The notes beneath the pieces are model-generated. The model was not told the origin of the DNA and searched no databases. It saw nothing but the letters and a program-made list of their open reading frames with translations. From positions 14,253,181 to 14,317,180 of the forward strand of contig NC_064036.1 of assembly GCF_932526225.1 (NCBI RefSeq): 64,000 bases of DNA, in the 5' to 3' direction. A program made the position numbers and the translations under genes. The stretch comes from Nematostella vectensis (lineage: Eukaryota; Cnidaria; Anthozoa; Actiniaria; Edwardsiidae). Shown piece after piece: positions 13,201 to 24,700 of this stretch; within the stretch, counting starts at the first letter, position 1, and each line of letters opens with the position of its first letter.

Positions 13201-15594
13201 TTTTCCAGGCACAATACTTTATTCCCCTATATGGACCTCCCACCCAACAAATATATACCTCTTACATTAGTTTGTGAAAGCCATATACATAATGATTAAT
13301 ATCAATTTTACTTTTGTTTAGTGACTGCTATTACAAAAAAAGGAGTAGAGTAAAATATAAAAAAAAAACAAATATGGAACATTAAATTTGCCAAATTATC
13401 ATTTTTTTCTTTTTTTTGTAGGGTCTATTCTGGGTTGTCGCACGATGAGCTCTGTACCCTTGAGTCTACTAATTTAATAGATGAGTTCGAGCAATCTTTG
13501 AAAAGAATGGAGGACTATAAATCAGCCATTGATCACATATTCCTGTGCTGTCCACAACTGGAACATTACTTGAAAAAATTTGTAGTACCAGCACCCGGGG
13601 ACTGGCCAACTTGGTTTTATCAAAAGAAACTCATTGCTCAAGAAGTCAATGCAGATGCCAGTTTCCTATCAGTCATCCCAGAGCAGGGCCCATTTCATGT
13701 TTTCCTGAATCTACAAGAAGATGTTGTAACAATTTATGACTTCTTATTTAAAAAAGTGTACAAAGAGACATTTGGATCTGACTTACCCAACAAGCCAAAG
13801 CCTTTTCGCGTCAGCCTGGTAATAACTGCTGTTTTTCTGGCGTGGGGCAAATTACGTAATAAAGTTCTTCTAAAATTCAAGCTCTGCAAGGACATAGAGT
13901 ATGCTTCCATTCTGTTTCTTTTAGATGAGGTGGTTCCCATATCATTCTTCCACTATCCTGTTACATTCAGGTCTGGAGACATGGAATCATATATAACAAT
14001 GATGTTAAAGTTATCTCTACTGTTTATAATCTGGAAAAGGCATCATTATGACAGATCAACACTATCGATGCTTAGTGACTTTTCTTTTCACAAACAACAT
14101 TTTTCCCAGTACCATGAACTTAAAAAGAAATGGATAGCTCTAATAACAGAAAAAAAAGTTGAAATCTGGCATAGTGTGCTACGCAGCTTCATTTCAAGTT
14201 ATGACAGTGCTAGTCAAATAGGGACAAAGCCCTGTCATTTGCTGCATAAAAGACAGAACAGCTCTTTCATAACTATTTAACAACACCATACAGTAGAGGT
14301 TATTCTGAAAAAGACCTAAGTTTGGTGACTGGTACAGCTGCTGATGCATTACTGAAAATCATCAAGCAAGTTGGTCAAAATCTGGGAAAAGCAAAGCAGG
14401 TATAGTAGACATCCATCCATCCATGAGTAATTTTTTATTACCTTGGTCAGTGCAGTGCCTGAACAATGTTTTTTTTTATGCAGGAAAGTAATAATAATGA
14501 TTAGTCGAGCACTTGATCATAGCCTCAACTTATTTTCTTTTTCATGACTAACAATTGTGTCTATTTTTTACATTTAAGGTTCCACAAGAAACAAATGCAA
14601 GAGGGCAGCCTAAAGGAGACATGACATTTTTTCTTCCTACCTTTGACACCAACATTACTTCAAAAGCAATGCCCCTTGGCTACTTATTTGTAAAAGAAGA
14701 CCCTTCCACAATACCTGATCCTAAATTAATCTGTGACTACAAAAACTGCACGCAATTATCAACAACCAATGTCAATTGCCTTAACTGTTTTCACACATTT
14801 CACAATTTTTGTTTAGAAGAAGCTGGAGACCAGTGTCAACTCTGTTCCCCACACCTTGCTGAAAAGTTCCCAATCACCAGGCTGCACCTTTACAGGCAAT
14901 TGACATCCAAGTTACCACTCATCCAGTTGGTTCATCTACATTTTGGTTCTTTCCTCCTTACATATCTCAGTCAACTCTACTTGGAAGAAATGGATCTAAT
15001 GCATGTGCTTTTATCTCACTAATTCTGCAAACCAAACCAGTATACAGCTCAGCCGTGGTCCTCCCATAAACCCTCATTGGCTTTCAATGATGTTATCTGC
15101 AATTGTTCGTGGCAACAGCATATATGACACTGTGACAAATGGTTACGGGTCTCCATTCTTTAGTGTTGTTGAGGCAAAACCACATCTAGATTCAGTCATT
15201 GGGACTGTTTCTCTTGAAGACGCCCTCGATCTGTCAATTACCTCAGCTAATCCACAGGTTCCTCAAAGTTCACTTGCATTTTATCTGCAAAGGCTTGATC
15301 GCGAACAGAACTTAGCAGCAATAGTCATAGCTAATGGAATGACAATATCTCTCGTCGGACACGATTCAAAGATCTGTTCTAGATAGCCATCTACACTATG
15401 CACACGGCCATAACATTGGAGCGATGATCGGAATGAGTCCCAAGGCTGACTTGGAAGAATTCCTCAGGAATATAAAGAAACTAATCTCGCCCACATTTGA
15501 TGTTTGCTCCCTGACATTTGTCTCGTTTTCAGGGCAGCAGTCGAACTTTCGAGTTTCGCGTGCCAGCAAATCCCACAAACGCCGTCAAACTTGA
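10254..15594 (+). pseudogene. Seven-exon zinc-finger / peptidase-like gene of an uncharacterised family, frameshifted
   Basis: Exons read 10254-10706, 11481-11775, 11857-12178, 12419-12611, 12757-13093, 13422-14399 and 14579-15594. All junctions are GT-AG and phases agree except where single bases are missing. Exon 1 begins with a hydrophobic run (residues ~11-28, signal-like) and Cys-rich motifs (CMMSCKTRNGKGC, CSC, CYRCK). Exon 6 is the conserved core (DWPTWFYQKKL, EIWHSVLRSF). Exon 7 has a RING-like cluster (CDYKNC, CLNCFHTFHNFC, CQLC), then GRNGSNACAFISL and LDSHLH, which could be the Cys and Asp-x-His of a papain-fold peptidase. Apparent one-base shifts lie near 12929, 14266, ~14900, ~15055 and 15372. 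Introns are kept, so it is not a processed copy. I recall this architecture as a multi-copy cnidarian family of possible transposon origin (unverified). A real gene with sequence errors is the alternative. Confidence 0.6.
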
Positions 15595-15711
15595 GGATTT
15601 TACCCTCGATCCAGCAAAAAATCTTCCTGGAACCTTAACACGAGTACATTTTCTTGGTGTATGTGTAATTTTTTGCTCCCGTTAAGTCCATTTTGAGCCA
15701 AACGTTTGTGT

Positions 15712-15935
15712 TTATTTTAAAAGTTTTCGGAAACTCGTGTTTCGGCCGCCATTTTGAATGACTCTTGTCTCGCGCATGCGCAGTCGTTCTGCCGCGGTCT
15801 GTGTAAAAGACCTTCTACACTCGCCGTGAGCCTGGGCTACCTGTGGTATTACCAGCTTCCTGTGGCGTAAATTCTTAGAATCAATCGATCCATTGTTCTG
15901 TTTGCCGTAAATGTTGAAACGCATCGAATAATATG
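15712..15935 (+). promoter_or_regulatory. Possible promoter and 5' UTR exon with NRF1-like site
   Basis: GCGCATGCGCA at 15772-15782 matches the NRF1 palindrome. About 150 bases later ATATG is followed by a strong donor GTAAGT at 15936. The first coding exon of the nucleotidyltransferase gene starts immediately after an acceptor (21730), so it needs an upstream untranslated exon. This is a candidate, but unproven. Confidence 0.35.
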
Positions 15936-17211
15936 GTAAGTATGGCTATGTAATCTTTCCGTACTTATATTTAAGTATCAGTACATGATTTTCAAGTCAA
16001 ACCTTTTCAATACGAAAGGAAACATGTCTGATTCAATGTCTAGTAGATTCAATCATTCAATGAAATGCAAAGCCTTTGCAAAGTCAAAGTGAAGTCGTGC
16101 ATACTATGGATCGAATTTTCAACCAGCCCATACTAAAGCTCTTGCATTTTATTGTTTCGGTAAAATGATCAACTAAAGACTACAGTGATATTATGGATTT
16201 CATTTTTTATTTCTAAAGATTATAGTGATTTTCATTAAAAGCGATAATTAGTTTTCGCGTGCTGGGGTCAAATTTTGTCTACGATGCCCATATATAGGCA
16301 TCACTCGACTATGTTACGTGGCATTTTAGACAACAACACATTAACCCCATTCTTCCTTGGGACCATAAGGTTGGGGTGGTTTCAAATGACTAGTGCATTA
16401 CACTAGTAAAAGTGAAATATATACCGAATACAAATCCCCTACCTTTTAGTCACCAGAGTGAAGTTAGTTCCTTATTCGCAGTTCCTTTTTCGTCTGTTTC
16501 CTTATTCGCTCAGTTCCTTATTCAAATCCGGGGGGGGGGGGGGTACATACATGATACCTTTTAATTCGAGTTGAAACAGTATTTAGGCATAACAGTTTAT
16601 TCAGAACAAGTCCAACAGCATTTTCGTCGGGTAAATTTGGATGCTTTAACATGCTCGCTGCTAAGCAGAGCTGTGAACATGAGACTCTATCTGCTACAAA
16701 AGGTCAAATTACGCTATGCGTGCAATCGCTTTCACAAATGAATCTAGCAAAAGAGAGGAAATTTACCTCTCATCTAATAAATGTATTTATATCTTGGGCT
16801 TTCTTTCCAAACGCATTAATATATTTTATATTTTATTTTATTTATTTATATTTAATATATTTATCACCACTCTCTTCTAAATGCTGTCTTTTACTTAAAC
16901 GAAATTAATTCCAAAATTGTCTACTTTACTATTCTGGGTTTGTTTGACTTTTGGGGTGAAAAGGCTTATAAATTAAAAATCTTGAATTATTCAACTTTGT
17001 GATAGCAACAAATAATAGCCCTCACAAAAGCACTTGCACTTCGATTTTGGTGAAATGTACAACAAAAATTAAGTCTGTTTTATTTCTCCTCATAAAATCC
17101 TTAGAAAAACATACATCACAAGCTTATTATTGCTTAAAAACACACAAATGATGTTTGGCTTCAGCTCTACAATGACAAAAGAGAAAAAAATCCAAATCAC
17201 CAAAAACTCCC
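15936..17211. other. Non-coding stretch
   Basis: AT-rich sequence with a poly-G run (about 16530-16546). There is no supported gene or element. Confidence 0.6.
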
Positions 17212-17212
17212 T

Positions 17213-17706
17213 TTTACATTTGACTAGTACCTGGTCTAACCCTCTTATGAGAAACTTTAATTGTTGTTATTCTACGCCATTAAGCAGTTTACCTAACTGA
17301 CTCCCCCCCTTCTTTTTCTCTACCCAACCCGGGTGCCATGGTACAAATACCCGCTTCTAACCAACAGCAACCACCTTTTCCCTACTAGGCATCTCCATCT
17401 TTCTGCTCCCCTTGGCTCCTAGTTTTATTTCTCCCCTTTGCATTTGACTAGTACCTGGTCTCACCTCCAGATGATAAGCCCTGTACTAGAACATATGTAA
17501 GGCTTTACATTTCAAAGAGCTCTATGAAATATCCCATACCTCTTTTATTTTTCTTAAATGCTTGTCATTCTACACCATTATGAATAGTTTACCTTACTAA
17601 CTCCTCACCACTTCTTTACACCTTCCCACTACCAACCCTCCCACTTTTTTCTCTACCCAACCCAGCTGCCATGTTACAAATACCGGCTTCTAACCAACAG
17701 CTTCTC
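17213..17706. repeat. Imperfect direct repeat pair
   Basis: Copy 1 (17213-17376) and copy 2 (17443-17706) both start with CATTTGACTAGTACCTGGTC, and share the CATTCTACACCATTA/TATTCTACGCCATTA block and TTTCTCTACCCAACCC. Both end in CGGCTTCTAACCAACAGC or the close variant CGCTTCTAACCAACAGC. Copy 2 is longer. A ~100-codon open frame on the minus strand (about 17983-17674) follows copy 2. I do not recognise it. Confidence 0.7.
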
Positions 17707-18085
17707 CTTAAGCTCCTTCAATAATTCACCCATTGCTGTGCAGTTGTTAACCTCACCTGCCACACTCTCACCAGTAATATTACTCTCCCATGGTTTTAAA
17801 TTTGCCGCCACGCCCAACCTCACCCCCTGTACTACGATCCTTGATGCATTCACAGTTCCACACATCGCATGTCTCTCCGGTACCATTTCCTCAACCAACC
17901 CCGCACACGCCGCCACCCTTTCAACCCTCCCGCCTCCCCAGCTCCTGGCAACGCCTAAAACCTCCCAACCACACCCTTCCCCTTTTCACCTCTACTGTCA
18001 CACACCAACTCACCAATCCACCCCCAAGCCAAACATGCTCCAACCTCACCACACCAGCTCTTAATCAGCTCACGAAACTCATTAA

Positions 18086-18112
18086 TATATAGATTTAGGC
18101 ACTGCCTAAACG
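18086..18112. repeat. Short palindromic terminus TTTAGGCACTGCCTAAA
   Basis: The same word follows TATATAGA here and at 28790-28811 (TTTAGGCATTGCCTAAA). It appears inverted and partly changed near 26402-26420. It is probably the end of a small repeated element. Confidence 0.55.
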
Positions 18113-19990
18113 CGGAGCCAGCTTTATTACCATACTTTCATATGAAAGAATCCTTTGGCAGTTTAAGTAGATGACCCCCCCCCCTGAAATTCTTTTGATA
18201 ATTAAAAAGAGATCCATAATAACAACATTCACCTTTATATGCTGTAGAAAGACTCAAGTGTTGTATATTGCATACCCCCCCCTGAAATGCATGGTCCAAG
18301 CTTTATTGATCTTAGCTATTTCTCTACCTTAATGAAATGCTGGACCCATTTCCAATTTCCAATTTTACGATAAGAGATAGAAATGTAGGTTCTGAATACA
18401 CTTGAACATATATATTTTAGAAAAATCTTAAATGCACAAAGGATGTTTAATAGTGAATCAGCTTATTTCCCCCCATAATTAGCTTGAGACCTAAAAAATA
18501 AAAAAGAGCACAGCACTTTGGCCAATCTTTTCCCCCTTCCCTCTTAAAAAGGAAAAAGAAATCACAGTTTTAGTTATTATAATTGTTAATTCTGAGTTTT
18601 AGGACAATAACAACCAAACAGGAAAATATATCTACCTAGGGGAAGAATGCAGATTGACTGCAAAGGATAATCATATTCAAAAGGGAAGAAAATGAAAACG
18701 AAATATCTTGCTAAATACTGTATGCTGTTCATCACCCATGCCTTCATTCCGTCTCACATCATGACTTTTGGGTAAACTAATAGTTCAACTGAATAAGAGA
18801 AAAAATAATCACTAGTCATTTGAAAGCAATGCCATACCTTTTCTTATTTTCTCAACACATGAAAAGATACATAGAGGAAAACAAAGATGGTTAGATTCTA
18901 GTATCCTTAGCAAAAGAAAACACAAATCAATATTGACTTGTATATAAGAAAGAAAGAGAGTCATTCTGACGTTTTTTTTATCTTGAAATAGAATTTAGGA
19001 TAATAAAATAACAAAGACAGGTGAGAGGAAAAGACTTTGCAACTGCAAGGATGAGTTTATGTCTTTCCTTGCACATTTGTCAGCAAATAACAAAAAAAAT
19101 TCAATTGAAAAGGCTAAATGATACATAGTTTAACTAACACAACTGTGTATAAACGAGTGGTCAAGGTCGTTCTTACCTTAGCTAGATAAGCATTGATTTG
19201 TAGATGTATTTTTTATTTGAGGAAAAAATTATTTACTATATAACTGGGAAGCTATTATATGAGCGCCTAAATAGCATCCAATCAGAATTCATGAATTTGA
19301 CAGTGGAAGATGATTGAATGCAATGCAGCAAAAATTAGAGCAGAAGTTGTAAAGGGACGAAAATTGTTTTGTTTGAGGGTTATTTTCAGAAATATTTGCA
19401 AACAGAAAGCATTACATAAAAAAGAAAAAAGGACGGAAATTAAGTTTTGATGTATATTCTATTCACACTATTTTGTATTGAAATTTTCGTCCGAACTCAC
19501 CTTACTGTCCCGTTGTTGGCTTGGTTTATGTTCGCTTGTTGTTTTGGCGATCAATTCCGTATTTTAGCTATCATAAATAAAGCTTTTCTTCTTTGATTTT
19601 ACTCCGTAACATCTTAACGGGAATAGTAGTGCAGAGGCTCGACAATTCCTCGATAAATGCTGCCGGTATTTTAGCCTTTTCCTTGATCTAATATCAACCA
19701 CCGCACAAGGTGAAAACGGTTTTTTCGAACACTTGAGCCGATATTCCAAGCTTGTAAGTACAAAGCAATTTCTTAGACAGATATATCCTTCAAATTCTCT
19801 TTTTCAAACGGCCATTTGACTGGCTAACCAGTTGCATTTTCTCTATGAAACACTTTTCTTGTCAATTCTTCAAAAACTTGTTGATCGTTTTGTGTCAAAA
19901 GTCAAAATAGGCCCCCGGTTCTTGTTGGAACAAGTCTGTCATTGGTTTAGAGCGATCAATTAACTAGCGGGCCTGGTCGCATGTGCTGGT
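18113..19990. other. Non-coding stretch
   Basis: AT-rich sequence with C-runs near 18175 and 18276. There is a possible unannotated exon with a GTAAGT donor at about 19754, but no coding support. Confidence 0.5.
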
Positions 19991-19995
19991 CACGT

Positions 19996-20075
19996 TAGTA
20001 GTGACATGACGTCATGACCATAAAAACTGAGTCGCTTAGTTTTACCAATTTCTATACCTGCAGCGGCGCTGGCTC
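19996..20075 (-). repeat. Inverted dispersed repeat, arm 1 (pairs with 23436-23530)
   Basis: It ends with CGCTGGCTCCGCTA. The reverse complement of 23436-23530 shares ATGACCA, TTTCTATACCT and GCTGGCTCCGCTA in order. The two arms lie ~3.4 kb apart in opposite orientation and enclose the Penelope-like array and the first two exons of the nucleotidyltransferase gene. Confidence 0.6.
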
Positions 20076-20079
20076 CGCT

Positions 20080-21548
20080 ATCAAAACTGTTGACAAAGGT
20101 GGTGCTGTAGTGCCCTGGGATCCTAATGACTATATAAAGAAACGACACCGGCAACTCTCTGACAAATGCTACTAAACTACTGCAGACCCTATACTGACTA
20201 TCATAAAGACTATAGCTGACTATCTCTCCCAACTACTTGAAGACAACATTATTGAACAAGACACATACGAATTCCACCTCCCCGCAAGCACTCCCTTCTT
20301 CTTTATGCTACCCAAAATCCACACATCCCACATCCCTGGTAAACCCATTGAATCTGGCCGACAATCTCCCACTGAGCAATTATCCATCTTTGTAGACCAA
20401 TACTTACAACCCTTCGTCCCACAATCTCCTCTTATGTTTCTTAAGACCATCATGCCTCTATCCACTCACCTACCCCACCGCTGTTTCCTTGTCACGATAG
20501 ATGTTACTTCCATTTATACCAACATCCCCACGATGAAGGTATCCAGTCAGCCCTCTCTACCATATCCCGTTACTCCTTCCTTGTCACGATAGATGTTACT
20601 TCCATTTATACCAACATCCCCCACGATGAAGGTATCCAGTCAGCCCTCTCTACCATATCCCGTTACTCCTTCCTTGTCACGATAGATGTTACTTCCATTT
20701 ATACCAACATCCCCCACGATGAAGGTATCCAGTCAGCCCTCTCTACCATATCCCGTTACTCCTTCCTTGTCACGATAGATGTTACTTCCATTTATACCAA
20801 CATCCCCACGATGAAGGTATCCAGGCAGCCCTCTCTACCATATCCCGTTACTCCTTCCTTGTCACGATAGATGTTACTTCCATTTATACCAACATCCCCC
20901 CACGACGAAGGTATCCAGGCAGCCCTCTCTTGTCACGATAGATGTTACTTCCATTTATACCAACATCCCCACGATGAAGGTATCCAGTCAGCCCTCTCTA
21001 CCATATCCCGTTACTCCTTCCTTGTCACGATAGATGTTACTTCCATTTATACCAACATCCCCCCACGATGAAGGTATCCAGTCAGCCCTCTCTACCATAT
21101 CCCATTACTCCTTCCTTGTCACGATAGATGTTACTTCCATTTATACCAACATCCCCCCACGACGAAGGTATCCAGGCAGCCCTCTCTACCATATCCCATT
21201 ACTCCTTCCTTGTCACGATAGATGTTACTTCCATTTATACCAACATCCTCCCACGATGAAGGTATCCAGTCAGCCCTCTCTACCATATCCCATTACTCCT
21301 TCCTTGTCACGATAGATGTTACTTCCATTTATACCAACATCCCCCCACGATGAAGGTATCCAGTCAGCCCTCTCTACCATATCCCATTACTCCTTCCTTG
21401 TCACGATAGATGTTACTTCCATTTATACCAACATCCCCCCACGATGAAGGTATCCAGTCAGCCCTCTCTTGTCACGATAGATGTTACTTCCATTTATACC
21501 AACATCCCCACGACGAAGGTATCCAGTCAGCCCTCTCTCACCTCTGTA
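20080..21548 (+). mobile_element. Penelope-like element RT fragment with amplified motif A
   Basis: Translation gives TVDKGGAVVPWDPNDYI, then MLPKIHTSHIPGKPI, SPTEQLSIFVDQYLQP and FLVTIDVTSIYTNIPHDEG. These are the ordered N-terminal RT blocks of Penelope-like retroelements, with the D-x-T-S-x-Y motif A. There are stops and frame changes before 20220, and motifs B and C and the GIY-YIG endonuclease are absent. From 20489 the motif A segment is repeated in tandem (see the array). The element is therefore a dead fragment. It lies in a long 5' non-coding or intronic interval ahead of the nucleotidyltransferase gene. Confidence 0.85.
20489..21548 (+). repeat. Tandem array of a 93-bp unit derived from RT motif A, 12 copies
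   Basis: GTCACGATAGATGTTACTTC recurs at 20491, 20583, 20676, 20769, 20861, 20932, 21024, 21118, 21212, 21306, 21400 and 21471. Steps are 92-94 bp, except for two of 71 bp that lack the same ~22-bp segment. The unit codes for 31 residues starting FLVTIDVTSIYTNIPHDEG. The 92/93/94 steps come from a C-run of 4, 5 or 6 bases, so only the 93-bp units keep the frame. Confidence 0.97.
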
Positions 21549-21730
21549 ACATATCCCGTTACCCCACTAATCGATTTATGTTCGATTTTCGATTTTAGCT
21601 TTTTGGGGAAGATAAAATGTTTCGCCAGGCGTCATAGGATAGTTTCTTGGGAGAAAAGAATAGGAGCAGCGGTAGACCGTTTACTAGTAGGTATATGTTT
21701 TCACTCTTATGTTAGCTTATATTTTCACAG

Positions 21731-24700
21731 ATGGACCCATCAGAAGAGCGTGAACTAAACAAGCAGTTGCTAAGATACCTGAATGACAAGGTTGCTGTAA
21801 GTGCAAGTGAACGATCTGAAACCAGACGCATCTTGAATAAATACATCACAAATGGCCATGTCTGGAGGTTTATTGTGGAAAACTGCAAAATTCCTCTTCG
21901 TGGAGATCTTTTGTACACGGGAAGTATGTACGATGGACTGAAAACCCAGGCCGCAGATGAAGTTGATGTCATGATTCCTTTAAAAATACGAGGAGGGGTT
22001 GAGGTGGAGGAAAGGGCCCAGAATCGTCAAATCCCACATGGCTTTGCACGCTTGAAGTTGCTCAGACCTGGGGAGTATGGCTATGACAGGTTTCTTGATT
22101 ATGACGACTACCTTAAAGTGGACAAAGTATATCAACATCTGGAGTCCCTCGTCGACAGAGCAATCAATCAGTTCGAGATCAATGAGGGAATATCACTGCG
22201 GTCAGTGAAACACGGACCAGCTGTGCAGCTTGATGTCTACAGATATGACAAGAAGCTGATGTCCATTGACTTGGTCATGGCGTTTGAGGTGTCTGGAGAA
22301 TTCTATGTGACCAAGAAGTACAGTGAAACAGCTCACTCCTGTGATCGATATTTCGATATTTCCACCCTCTTTCGGCAGTCTTTTTCTTTGAAAGAGAAAG
22401 AGATATTCAATCGCCTAGATGGTCAAGGGAATGGCTGTAAAAAAGAGGTGCTAAAGATCATGAAGACAATTGTTTCTACAGACAACTCACAGCTGAGAGG
22501 AAACCTGACCAGCTATCATCTCAAGAACGCCTTTCTGAGGTACAGTATACTGATTAACACAATGGCTGTTTCTTTATGCATAGAGTAATACTATTAAAGC
22601 CTTTTAAAGACATTATAGGATTTTCATAATCAAAAGAAAGAAAAAAAAAATGAAAATACAGGAAATGCATTTTTTGTATGCATGGCTGTCAATAGATTCG
22701 CCTAAACTACATTACTATCTGCACTTCCTCGCAAATCCTTACGATCACTCTAGTGACCAGCTCTTTGCAGTTGCAGTTTGGGAATTATACACAAACGCTG
22801 TAATGTAGTTAAAAGCTCTCGGCGACTGCTTTAGGTGACCGCACCTTTCGATGTTATGCTCCAATTATGACCAATTCCTATGGCAGGCGTATGCACAGGG
22901 GTGAACAGGGTATGTGCCTCCTTTTTGTAATTAAAATATCATCAAATAATATCCTTTTTCCACATGATACCTAACAGTCTACGCACCCCACCCCCCTCAA
23001 CTTCTCTTGGGATCAGACCTGCAAGGTGATCTCTCGTGGTGTTCAGCGTCTTATATAGGTCCACAAGTTAAACTTTATACTAGAATGATGTCTCATTGAA
23101 AATACCCATTTTAATTCTAGACATCTTGATGGATCTAGACATCTTTTTGTGGATTGGAGTAATATCATGATTAGTCAACGATTTCTTGGCTTCTTGACGT
23201 TTCTAGTGGTCGAGCTCGACAGAAACTTTCCAAGCTTCTTTATACCAGAGATGACATTGCTAGATGTAATGGAAACTACAAAATTGGAAATGAAGTACAG
23301 GTAAAAACAGCATGAAAAAGGACAATGTGAAATACCCCATTATTATGGACATACAAAATAATTCAAATTCTGGTTGTTTACATGCTTGTTTAAATAGGCA
23401 CCCATATATTTTAGGAAAAAGGAGTGTTTCTTATATTAGCGGAGCCAGCGCGGCCGCGCGCGGACCTCCATAGGTATAGAAATATGGTAATCTATGCGAC
23501 TTTTGTGGTCATCGCGCGGTTACCCTGTTGTGTCACAAATCATCCAGCCAGTAATCCAGCCGCGCAGTTCTCAGGCCCCTCTCGGTCTTATGCTTTTATG
23601 TGTTTTTAGTTCAAAGTTCGTATGTTCACGGGAAAAAAGGCAGCTTGAAAATAGTATTTAATGAGAAAATATGCGGGTTCAAATGGGCTTTGAAAAACCG
23701 GGTTCAAATGGACTTTAAAGAACCGTTTTGTCTGAAGTACGAGCCGATAGTAAAATCTACCCGAGTGTTCATGAATCCCGCCCGTGGCAGCAGCTAAAAA
23801 GAGGACTAAGAGAGACTCTACACTACCATTCTATATTCATTCACGTCTATATCTATGTAAGGAGTCCTGAGAAGAAAGGGCCTTTGAATTGATGTCTGTT
23901 TTCGGCTATAAAAATCATTCACTGTCGACGAGTTCCTTGCTAGCAGAAAGTCGACAACTTCACAGTTAACAACAAAAGCGAACACAACCACAGTAGACAA
24001 ACAGAAAGCGACAAGAAAAAAAAAACATTGCCAAGGTGAGTTTTAGACGACGATTTGTATTGAGAATATGAAAGTTATTTTTCTTTTATTGTTGTGCTTT
24101 TATAATGCTCGTTTGTTGGTGTTTTTTTTTCCAAAACCAATCGCTCAAACTAAAACACCGTACCAGCTTTAGTTTGACGTCAAAATGCCAAACCAAGTCC
24201 TTGTTTTGATTGGCTAAAATACCATCTACTTGAATTCCGATTGGATTATAATTTTAACTTGCACTTGAATGGTTTTTATTCCACTGAAAATCGCCATGAA
24301 AATGTTAAATACGTAAATACGTTAGTGAAGTTCTATAAATTCAGGCGTATATTCCTCACGATAAGTAAGAATTAAACGACAGAAATACGTAGTAGTCTAA
24401 AAGTTACTGTATCAATGTCACTTAGCTTGTAGGATTTGCTTTGAGAATTTCGTGGGCTTTTCAAACAATTTGAGCATAACACATCCTTTGATATTCTTCG
24501 TTCTCTCTATACTTTATTGACTGCGTTGAGATATTTAATAAAGGCTGACAAATATCATCCTGTTATATATTGCTAAAGAACACCTTTCTTGTCTTTATAT
24601 TCTGTGTATTTAGTCTTTTCGAAGATACAGCAACTTTTTCAACATTATAATAACTACATTAACTTACAGTTATCAGAGAGTTTTCTCACCGAAAATAAAA

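Noticed and set aside
17674-17983. ~100-codon minus-strand frame
   Set aside because: No recognisable domain and it sits next to a direct repeat. Left unannotated, though a repeat-derived coding remnant is possible.
20871-21758. Several plus-strand ORFs within the 93-bp array
   Set aside because: Different frames of the same RT-derived repeat. Not separate genes.
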